From Roseofilum capinflatum BLCC-M114 (GTDB lineage Bacteria > Cyanobacteriota > Cyanobacteriia > Cyanobacteriales > Desertifilaceae): a stretch of DNA of 36,470 bases. The position numbers and the translations under genes were made by a program. Every line of letters starts with the position of its first letter. The stretch's first letter is position 1. The stretch spans positions 526-36,995 of the forward strand of contig NZ_JAQOSO010000043.1 of assembly GCF_030068505.1 (NCBI RefSeq). Reading direction: 5' to 3'. The notes under the pieces are model-generated. The model made no database searches. It saw only the letters and a program-made list of their open reading frames with translations, and was not told the origin of the DNA. Shown here in pieces: positions 7,214-14,688 of this stretch.

Positions 7214-8041
7214 ATGAAATACCGCGCTTTTATTTCTGTCATTCTAGCCTTGTGTTTGAGTCTGATTACCGCCTGTAGTGAAGGCCCAGCCGTAGGCAGC
7301 GACTACACCTATGATGATATTAGAAACACAGGTTTAGCCAACAACTGTCCCCAATTGGAAGAAACCGCTAGAGGTTCTATCCCCCTAGATCCCAGCAAAA
7401 GCTACATCTTGACTGATTTATGCTTGCAACCTAATGATTATTTTGTCAAAGAAGAAGCGACCAGCAAGCGCAAAGAAGCTGAGTTTGTACCCGGTAAAGT
7501 CCTTACCCGCAAAACCTCCAGCCTCACCCAAGTCTATGGAGACCTCACCTTTAGCTCAGATAAAGCCCTGACTTTTGCTGAAAAAGGTGGGATTGATTTC
7601 CAGATTATTACCGTACTCCTACCCGGAGGCGAAGAAGTCCCCTTCTTCTTCACCATCAAAAATCTAGTCGCTAAAACTGAACCGGGTTCAGATAGTGTCA
7701 ACACTTCAACTGATTTTGAAGGGAAATTCCGCGTTCCCTCCTATCGGGGAGCCACTTTCCTCGATCCTAAAGGTCGGGGGGTAGCGACAGGTTATGATAA
7801 CGCCGTTGCCTTACCTTCGAGTGCAGACGCTGAAGATTTGACCCTGGCGAATGTGAAACGGGTTCAAGTCGGTGAAGGAGAAATTTCTTTACAAGTCACG
7901 AAAGTTGACCCCAGCACAGGAGAATTTGGTGGGATTTTTGTCAGTGTCCAACCTTCGGATACGGATTTAGGGGCTAAAGAACCTGTAGACGTGAAAATCA
8001 AAGGAATCTTTTACGGTCGTGTAGAAGAAGACTTGAGCTAG
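7214..8041 (+). CDS. psbO: Photosystem II manganese-stabilising protein PsbO
   Basis: The 275-residue protein is PsbO (33-kDa extrinsic protein), which stabilises the Mn4CaO5 cluster on the lumenal side of photosystem II. Family hallmarks are TYDDIRNTGLANNCPQL, GKVLTRKTSSL, GIDFQIITVLLPGGEEVPFF, STDFEGKFRVPSYRGA, FLDPKGRG and SDTDLGAKEPVDV. The ATG at 7214 gives the expected length and a signal peptide that ends LSLITAC, a lipobox, so Cys20 may be lipid-modified as in some other cyanobacteria. The mature-protein Cys pair (NNCPQL and TDLCLQ) is present. No Shine-Dalgarno is directly upstream; a GGAGG lies about 35 bases before the ATG, too far to act directly. A strong terminator follows. Confidence 0.98.
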   Translation: MKYRAFISVILALCLSLITACSEGPAVGSDYTYDDIRNTGLANNCPQLEETARGSIPLDPSKSYILTDLCLQPNDYFVKEEATSKRKEAEFVPGKVLTRKTSSLTQVYGDLTFSSDKALTFAEKGGIDFQIITVLLPGGEEVPFFFTIKNLVAKTEPGSDSVNTSTDFEGKFRVPSYRGATFLDPKGRGVATGYDNAVALPSSADAEDLTLANVKRVQVGEGEISLQVTKVDPSTGEFGGIFVSVQPSDTDLGAKEPVDVKIKGIFYGRVEEDLS

Positions 8042-8068
8042 TTTAATTCAATTACTAAAGCCTGCTGT

Positions 8069-8103
8069 AGGGGTGGACTCTCGTTCACCCCTTTATTTTT
8101 TTG
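8069..8103 (+). terminator. Rho-independent terminator of psbO
   Basis: AGGGGTG (8069-8075) pairs with CACCCCT (8086-8092) and is followed by TTATTTTTTTG. It lies 28 bases past the psbO stop. Confidence 0.85.
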
Positions 8104-8182
8104 TATAAAAATAATAAATTCTGTTCTACTTAATAAGCGCAGCCTAAATCGATAATAAACTTTACATTTTGATAGACTTTTC

Positions 8183-8235
8183 TGATTTACACTGAGAATC
8201 TGAGAGTTAAACATCAAGGCTCTCAGTGTAAATCA
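8183..8235. repeat. 15-bp perfect inverted repeat (hairpin)
   Basis: TGATTTACACTGAGA (8183-8197) and TCTCAGTGTAAATCA (8221-8235) are perfect complements around a 23-base loop. TTGATAG (near 8170) and CTATCAA (near 8240) extend the symmetry outward with a few mismatches. No coding potential is seen. Confidence 0.85.
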
Positions 8236-8354
8236 ATCCTATCAAGTCCAATTAAACAACTATACATTCAAGTCATCCTAGGGTGGGCAAGATATCCTTC
8301 TATAGTTTATTGATTAACAGTGAGACACCACGATCTATCGACAACGCCCGTATA

Positions 8355-8384
8355 TGTAGGGGCGAACGGCCGTTCGCCCCTACA
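8355..8384. repeat. Dispersed palindrome, copy 1 (perfect, 30 bp)
   Basis: Both arms are TGTAGGGGCGAACGG and its complement, meeting at GGCC. Three more copies of the same family are at 13581, 28108 and 32291. Confidence 0.9.
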
Positions 8385-8458
8385 ACCTACAACTTGATAT
8401 CACAAGCCCACTCAATAAAGCAGCCAAGAATCATAGAGTAGACAAGAGAGGAAACCTC

Positions 8459-10114
8459 ATGATTAATTTTTACAATCTATCGATTATTTTTGCGGAATTA
8501 TTCATTGTTTTAGTCACATTTATGGTTCTGCACTGGCTGCTGAACTGGTTATTCAAAAAAAGTTATCATTTATCATGGCTTAAAGACAAAAAAAGCTCAA
8601 TTAATAATATTCGCAAAATCTCCAAAAAAATTCTAGCCTTTTCCTGGTTTATACTCAGTCTTGCCATTATTCTATTCAATGTCTTTTTGATCTATCGAGG
8701 AGAACAAAATCTACCTCGGTACACCCTAGAGTTATTTCAAAACATTCCCAAAGAGTTCTGGCAAACACTCCTCTATGGAATCTTTATCAGTGGCGGTCTA
8801 ATCATCGTTACTTTAACCATCATCCGTTACCTCGATCCACTGCTAAAAAAAGCTGGGAAACGGGTCAAAGACTTTGCTGTTTTCGCTAAATTAACCTCAG
8901 TTTACGATCAAACTGATGCATTTTTAGAGAAAGCTCAATTTCATTTCACTAATACACTTTGGCTGGTTACACTCTATCTCAGTGGCTACTTTTTTAAGTT
9001 GCCGCAACAAGGATTAAATTACCTAAGAACTCTATTAATTGGTTATCTCATTATCGCCTTGAGTATCCTCACCTTACAGGCAGCAACAGCAATTATTGAT
9101 AGCCTAGATAACTTAGTTGAATCTTACTTTAAGCCAGAAACTTTAATTTATCGATACTACAGCAATCTCAAGCATCTAGTTCCCTTTGCCAAGCGATGCT
9201 TAGAAGCCCTCATTTATGTCAACATGGTGACTCAAGTCATTAGCTTAATTCAGACTATTACTGGGTTGGCTAATGTGGGGGAAAAACTGGTCAATTTAAT
9301 TGTCATTATTCTCCTCAGTCGGGTCTTTATTGAACTGGTTCAACTTCTGCTTGAAGAAGTCATGCTCACGGATAAAAATTTATCCGAGACTCAACAACAA
9401 CGGAGAATGACCATTACTCCCCTACTGCAAAGTTTATCTAAATACCTCATCTACTTTGGCGCTGGTGTTTGGATTTTAGATGTATTTGAAATTGATCCTA
9501 CTCCCATTTTAGCCGCAGCCGGTTTATTGGGTTTAGCAGTAGGCTTAGGGGCACAAAACTTGATTAACGATATGGTCAGTGGGTTCTTTATTTTATTTGA
9601 AAACTATTATTTAGTTGGAGATTTTATCGAGACAGGAGACGCTTCCGGAGTCGTAGAAGCCATTGAACTGAGAACCACTCGCATCCGCCATCCCAACGGT
9701 CAAGTGTATATTATTCGCAATGGAAATATTGAGGAAGTCGTAAACTATTCAAGAGATTATATTTATGCTGTCGTTGATATCCCGATTTCCTATGAAGCTA
9801 ATGTCAAGAAAATCTATGGAATTTTGCAACAAGTCAGTGAAGAGTTACAAGCAAACTACCCAGAAGTCTTAGAACCGATTGACTTCAATGGGATTGAAGA
9901 ATTCACCCCCTCTCATATGACAATTCGTACTATGACTAAGCTCAAACCCACAAGTAACCCTAGAGGGATTCATGACGAAATTCAAGGAGTTGTCCGGGAC
10001 ATGATTAAAGAAGCTTTTGATAAATCCGGAATTCCCCCTCTTTTACCCCAACGAATTATTCGATTCAAATCTCCAGAAGATGGTAAAATAGACTTACTCA
10101 AACCCGATCATTAG
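8459..10114 (+). CDS. MscS-family mechanosensitive ion channel
   Basis: The 551-residue membrane protein opens under membrane tension to release solutes during hypo-osmotic shock. The conserved MscS core starts with the pore helix at about residues 350-380 (ILAAAGLLGLAVGLGAQNL, then INDMVSGFFILFENYYLVGD), followed by the beta domain (GVVEAIELRTTRIRHPNG, IIRNGNI) and a C-terminal cytoplasmic alpha/beta domain to about 540. Ahead of the core are several extra membrane segments (about 8-30, 60-80, 103-125, 165-180, 190-212, 250-295), so this is a large MscS homologue rather than the 286-residue E. coli type. GAGAGGAAA precedes the ATG. Confidence 0.9.
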   Translation: MINFYNLSIIFAELFIVLVTFMVLHWLLNWLFKKSYHLSWLKDKKSSINNIRKISKKILAFSWFILSLAIILFNVFLIYRGEQNLPRYTLELFQNIPKEFWQTLLYGIFISGGLIIVTLTIIRYLDPLLKKAGKRVKDFAVFAKLTSVYDQTDAFLEKAQFHFTNTLWLVTLYLSGYFFKLPQQGLNYLRTLLIGYLIIALSILTLQAATAIIDSLDNLVESYFKPETLIYRYYSNLKHLVPFAKRCLEALIYVNMVTQVISLIQTITGLANVGEKLVNLIVIILLSRVFIELVQLLLEEVMLTDKNLSETQQQRRMTITPLLQSLSKYLIYFGAGVWILDVFEIDPTPILAAAGLLGLAVGLGAQNLINDMVSGFFILFENYYLVGDFIETGDASGVVEAIELRTTRIRHPNGQVYIIRNGNIEEVVNYSRDYIYAVVDIPISYEANVKKIYGILQQVSEELQANYPEVLEPIDFNGIEEFTPSHMTIRTMTKLKPTSNPRGIHDEIQGVVRDMIKEAFDKSGIPPLLPQRIIRFKSPEDGKIDLLKPDH

Positions 10115-10172
10115 TCTGTGACTTAAATCATTTAGACTAGCTATATAGTCGATTCAATTAACAGTGAGACGA

Positions 10173-13100
10173 TTATTTTTGTTTCAGGATCACTAGAGCC
10201 ATATCATCAAAGACTTTATGCTCCCCAATGTGATCCTGGACATCGGCAATAATGGCTTGGCGAATGTCTTCAGCCGATCGCTGGTGATTGGCTTGAACCA
10301 CTTCACAGAGTCTCTCGATACCATATCGACCCTTGTCAGCACTGGGTGCTTCCGGAATGCCATCACTATAGAGAACCACTACATCCCCAGAATGCAGGGG
10401 AATTTGACATTGGGCAATAAACTCATTAATGTTGGCTTCTAAACCCAGGGGAAGTCCAAGATCTATAGTATCAATTCTTTCTATCGATCCATCCCGGCGA
10501 ACGACGATCGCTTCTTCATGTTGTCCGCTCAGTTGAATGACTCCATTGCTATAGTCGAGAAGCGCAAGAGTCATACTTTTATCAGAGTTGATGCGCTCGA
10601 TATTGCCATAGAGAGTCCGATTGAGAATGGAGAGAAATTCTACAGGATCGGTTTGTTGACTTTCTTGCAGGGTACGGACGGCAGTTTGAGCCATAATCAT
10701 GATGATACTGCTTTCGAGACCATGGCCGGTGACATCGCCAATACCGATTTTCAGGCGATCGCCCTCAACCAACACATCATAGTAGTCTCCACCCACCTCT
10801 TCAGCCGGTTGCATATATCCAGCAATATCCAAAGCGGCGATCGCCTTTAACTCATCAGCAGAAGGCAACACCATCTCTTGCATCCGGCGAATAATATCCA
10901 ACTCCGCACTTAAATACAAATTCTCCGCCTTCAAACGCTTCAAATTGAGCTGAGTCCGCAACCGTGCCAATAACTCATCCTTAGCAATGGGTTTGCTCAA
11001 ATAATCATTCGCCCCCACATTCAAACCCGTCACAATATCTTGAATTTGAGTTTTAGCCGTCAGTAACAAAATCGGCAACTCCGTCGCATTAAACGTTTTT
11101 CTTAATCGCTTCGTAACCTCATATCCCGTCATTTTCGGCATCATCACATCCAGCAAAATCAAATCCGGTTTTAACCCATCACGAATTAAGTCTAAAGCTT
11201 CTTGACCCGTACTCGCTTGCCAAATTCCATAATTTTTCAAAGATAAATGATTCACCAACACTTGACGATTCACCGGCTCATCATCCACAATCAAAATTTT
11301 TAATTGATCGTCGATCTCCACCGGCTCCATAGATTCAGAACCCGTTAATCCTTCCTCCTCAGACATCGCAGACATAGCATCAAAATTTTGGAGCGGTACA
11401 CTTAAGGCAGACCTCTCGACTTCACCGGAAGCAATAGGTAAAGTAAACGTAAACCTCGATCCTTGATTAATCTGAGAAGTTACCGTAATTGTTCCCTGAT
11501 GTAGTTCGATCAGTTGCTTGGTAATCGCTAACCCTAATCCCGTTCCCCCATATTCCCGTTCCGTTGAACCATCCGCTTGCTCAAAAGAGGCAAAAATTTG
11601 ATCAAACTTATCTTCTGAAATACCAATTCCCGTATCCGACACTGAAATCGATAGATGAGAGTGATGATCGCCAGAGTAAATCAATTCTGCACTCACTTCT
11701 ACAGTTCCTGATGGCGTAAATTTAATCGCATTTCCCACTAAGTTATACAAAATTTGTTGCAGACGGTTTTCATCAGCTTCTGCGGGAGGAAACTCCACAG
11801 GAATACTATTAATCAGTTCTAAGTCTTTTTTCCCGACTAACGGCTTAGATAAAGTTAAGACAATTTCGACAATAGAATGTAAATCGACCGCTTTCAGTTG
11901 CAAGCTAATGGTCTGATGTTGTAACTTAGAAAAATCTAAAATATCATTGACCAAATTAGACAACCGACGAGCGCTGGCAATAATCGTAAATAAGTTAGAA
12001 CGAGTCGCTGGTTTTAGCTCACCCGTGACTCCATCAATCAAGGATTCCGCAATGCCAATAATCCCATTTAAGGGCGTTCTGAGTTCATGGGAGGTATTAG
12101 CTAAAAATGTATTTTTAATTTCATCGAGTTGTTTCAGGTCTTCATTTTTTCGGGCTAAATCTTCTTTTTGACTCTCTAGAGTTTCAAAAGAGGATTTGAG
12201 CTGATTCGCCATAGAATTAAATGAGCGAGCCAACTCTCCTAATTCATCTGTCCGATTGATATCGACACTATTTTGCCATTCCCCACTAGAGATTTTTTTG
12301 GCCGCTTCATTCAGATTAAAAATGGCTTGTACAATCCATCGAGAAGTGATAATTCCCACAACGGTTGCTACCCCCAACGCGGCTAAACAGAGGAAAATAG
12401 TGGTACGATTGTTTTCATGGATTTTCGCCATGAAATCCGACTCTGGCACAATCACGACAATGAGCCAATCTAATCCATAATCATCTGTATAGGGAGTGAC
12501 TTGAACCAGTTGCCATTGTCCCTCTTGTTCAAAGCGCAATTGTTGAGAATTAGAGATATCTTTTAAGTTCTCAAAGTTGGCATGTAAAAATTGAGCGGTA
12601 TTTTGAATTAACGGATCGGCAATCTGATCAGCTTGAATACGTTTTTGCTCTTGATTTTCTTCAATAAAGGGTAAATCGCCAGTGGAAGAAGCCACTAATA
12701 AGCCATTGCGCTCGATAATAAAGGTTTCTCCCGTTTTTCCCACTTCTAGTTTTTCTAGGAAATCGGCGATCGCCAGCAAAGATAAATCTACCGCAAAGAC
12801 CGCTTCTAGGTCACCGTCCTGATTATAATAGGGACGCACCGCAGGTAAGGCCACATTGGGATAGGGTGCTACCCAAACATAGATATCTCCCCAAACCGGT
12901 TTACCCGCTTTTTTAGCGGCTAAATACCAAGGTCGAGTTAATACATCATAACCGGGAACTTCGGATAATAACTCCGTGCGATCGCCGCGTTTATTCGTGG
13001 CATAGGTTTCAAAACTTTGATCTGGACTATCGGTTCTCGAATAGGCAACATTGGGAATGCCATCAACTACTTGCTCTGCACCACTAAATAACTCGGATGG

Positions 13101-13457
13101 CGTGCCTAAATAGATATAGGAGGCTTCGGGAAAAAGCTGGATTTGTTGCCAAAAGTGGCGCTCTAATCCTGTAATGTCTTGTAGATCTAATTTCTCTAAT
13201 TCTAAATCATGGGCATTAATTTCGTTAATTAAATGGGGTGTGTCTAGATAGGTATTCAAATGTTCTTCAATTCGATTCGTAATTTCTTCCCGTAACTGAG
13301 TTGCTAATTCTTCAACAGCCTCCTGACCATTGCGATATGACCAATATCCAGTCAATCCAACAACAGCAAAAATTTGCACTAAAAATGGTACAATTAGCAC
13401 CATCCGTAACGGCAATTTCCCAGATGCTTTATTCATCCATCGGTTTAGCACTATCAT
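10173..13457 (-). CDS. Membrane sensor histidine kinase - receiver - PP2C-type phosphatase fusion
   Basis: This 1094-residue protein joins a whole signalling chain. Order: a membrane segment (about 18-38); an extracytoplasmic double-Cache-like sensor (about 45-340, with RPWYLAAK and VFAVDLSLLAI); a second membrane segment (about 353-373); HAMP (about 374-425) and a short coiled linker; HisKA with H457 in SHELRTPLNG; HATPase_c with NLVGNAIKF (N576), DTGIG and GGTGLGLA; a receiver with phospho-acceptor D770 (LLDVMMP) and K822; and a SpoIIE/RsbU-type phosphatase with GGDYYD (889-894), GDVTGHG (907-913), YSDG and DDMA (1084-1087). All catalytic residues look intact. The ATG at 13457 is preferred over the preceding TTG. 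A likely output is dephosphorylation of an anti-sigma-factor antagonist; that partner is not in the window. Confidence 0.92.
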   Translation of the reverse strand: MIVLNRWMNKASGKLPLRMVLIVPFLVQIFAVVGLTGYWSYRNGQEAVEELATQLREEITNRIEEHLNTYLDTPHLINEINAHDLELEKLDLQDITGLERHFWQQIQLFPEASYIYLGTPSELFSGAEQVVDGIPNVAYSRTDSPDQSFETYATNKRGDRTELLSEVPGYDVLTRPWYLAAKKAGKPVWGDIYVWVAPYPNVALPAVRPYYNQDGDLEAVFAVDLSLLAIADFLEKLEVGKTGETFIIERNGLLVASSTGDLPFIEENQEQKRIQADQIADPLIQNTAQFLHANFENLKDISNSQQLRFEQEGQWQLVQVTPYTDDYGLDWLIVVIVPESDFMAKIHENNRTTIFLCLAALGVATVVGIITSRWIVQAIFNLNEAAKKISSGEWQNSVDINRTDELGELARSFNSMANQLKSSFETLESQKEDLARKNEDLKQLDEIKNTFLANTSHELRTPLNGIIGIAESLIDGVTGELKPATRSNLFTIIASARRLSNLVNDILDFSKLQHQTISLQLKAVDLHSIVEIVLTLSKPLVGKKDLELINSIPVEFPPAEADENRLQQILYNLVGNAIKFTPSGTVEVSAELIYSGDHHSHLSISVSDTGIGISEDKFDQIFASFEQADGSTEREYGGTGLGLAITKQLIELHQGTITVTSQINQGSRFTFTLPIASGEVERSALSVPLQNFDAMSAMSEEEGLTGSESMEPVEIDDQLKILIVDDEPVNRQVLVNHLSLKNYGIWQASTGQEALDLIRDGLKPDLILLDVMMPKMTGYEVTKRLRKTFNATELPILLLTAKTQIQDIVTGLNVGANDYLSKPIAKDELLARLRTQLNLKRLKAENLYLSAELDIIRRMQEMVLPSADELKAIAALDIAGYMQPAEEVGGDYYDVLVEGDRLKIGIGDVTGHGLESSIIMIMAQTAVRTLQESQQTDPVEFLSILNRTLYGNIERINSDKSMTLALLDYSNGVIQLSGQHEEAIVVRRDGSIERIDTIDLGLPLGLEANINEFIAQCQIPLHSGDVVVLYSDGIPEAPSADKGRYGIERLCEVVQANHQRSAEDIRQAIIADVQDHIGEHKVFDDMALVILKQK

Positions 13458-13580
13458 CAATGGGGAAAGCTCTCCTCTCTAGAAGGTTTAGGTTCTCAAC
13501 TATCTTATCAAGAGGTAATTAATATTTGTAACCGATTGCTGTTTGTTGAGCAACAGTGTTGGGCATGGATTTAAAAAATC

Positions 13581-13610
13581 TGTAGGGGTGAACAGCCATT
13601 CACCCCTACA
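13581..13610. repeat. Dispersed palindrome, copy 2
   Basis: The same family as 8355-8384. Relative to that copy, position 9 changes C to T and position 22 changes G to A, which keeps the base pair. The centre has two unpaired changes. It lies just past the PEP-CTERM gene and could serve as its 3' hairpin. Confidence 0.85.
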
Positions 13611-13656
13611 TCTACATCTAGTCTTTTGAGCGTCTAATCTTTAGTTTCAGATTGGA

Positions 13657-14400
13657 TTAAACTTCTTTCTTGCTTTTACGCAGACCTGCTATCCCGAATG
13701 CAGCTAATCCTAAAACAGCAGCCGTGCTGGAAGGTTCAGGAACGGAAACTCCAGTGCCAGTAATTCCCCGAACAGCAATCACTACATCGTTGAAATCCCT
13801 ATCTGACCATCCTCCATCATCAATATGAACACCATAGAGGTCTTCAAATCCTAAAATAACCCAATTTTCTTCCTCAATGTTGTCAAAATATTCATAGGCA
13901 ACTAGGTGCTGCAAACCATCAGGATTCAAGGCAACATCAGTACCATAGATATGACCGTTCTCTTTCTGTGCGCCGTCAGCTTCAATCATAAAATTTAGGG
14001 AAGTATCACCGGTAAAGGTTCCCAAGCTTACCCCTTCTCCTAACTGCATGGGCCCATCGGTTTCTGGGATAATGCTGTCTGGAGAAGCAATATCATCAAA
14101 AATCATTTGTGCTGCTCCACCATTAGCGGAGTAGAGCAATTGGTTGCGGAATACTGCCCCTTCATTGATAAAGAACACATCTACAGAATCTGCTCCTTGA
14201 GTCCAGCGTAAGGTTTCTGGGTCTAACTCCAACAGACTCGCAGCACTATCTTCCATTTGCAGGCGTTCTTGTCTGACCATTGAGTTAAAGGTATTAAATA
14301 AGTCAGATCTTAAGGAGAGTGCATAGGCCGAGGGTGCAGAGAGTAAAGCTGTAGTTGTAGCAGTAGCAAGGGCCAGGGTACGAGCTGTATGGGATTTCAT
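13657..14400 (-). CDS. Exported DUF4114 protein with PEP-CTERM sorting signal
   Basis: The 247-residue protein has an N-terminal signal peptide (cleavage probably after SAYA, residue 27). The middle domain resembles DUF4114, including FEDLYGVHIDDGGWSDRDF and NDVVIAVRG, an acidic Asp-rich segment that may bind calcium. From residue 220 come VPEPSSTAAVLGLAAFG and a basic tail RKSKKEV, the complete PEP-CTERM tripartite signal (motif, membrane helix, basic end). Such proteins are processed by exosortase at the outer surface. No exosortase gene is in the window. It is divergent from the LRR-TPR-CHAT gene. Role unknown; surface or matrix protein inferred. Confidence 0.9.
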   Translation of the reverse strand: MKSHTARTLALATATTTALLSAPSAYALSLRSDLFNTFNSMVRQERLQMEDSAASLLELDPETLRWTQGADSVDVFFINEGAVFRNQLLYSANGGAAQMIFDDIASPDSIIPETDGPMQLGEGVSLGTFTGDTSLNFMIEADGAQKENGHIYGTDVALNPDGLQHLVAYEYFDNIEEENWVILGFEDLYGVHIDDGGWSDRDFNDVVIAVRGITGTGVSVPEPSSTAAVLGLAAFGIAGLRKSKKEV

Positions 14401-14688
14401 TGGATTAACTCCGTTTTGTAGAAATGAGTAGTAAAGCGTAGTAAATATTGTGTCAATACTGTAGGGAAGAACCTGATGATTATCAAAAATATGATGATCA
14501 AAAATAAAATATACGCTCTTCCATGCACCCTTGGAAATTTTTGTTGTTACAATCTATTATAAGAATCAATACAGAGATTTGTCTTCCGTAGTTTCTCTGA
14601 ATTTTGGGCGAGACTTGTTTGAATCTTTTATAAAGACTTCATAATTTATGGGGAATTTATGGACAATATAGGGAGTAAGGAGACAATC

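Larger units (their letters stand above)
8104..8458. other. Gene-free spacer psbO-mscS with several inverted repeats
   Basis: I see no plausible gene here. The stretch contains a long hairpin (8183-8235), a GGGTGGGC motif (about 8281), and a perfect 30-bp palindrome (8355-8384). TTAACAGTGAGAC near 8313 recurs near 10158, just after the mscS gene, so related sequences flank that gene. A likely ribosome site, GAGAGGAAA, precedes the ATG at 8459. Confidence 0.7.
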
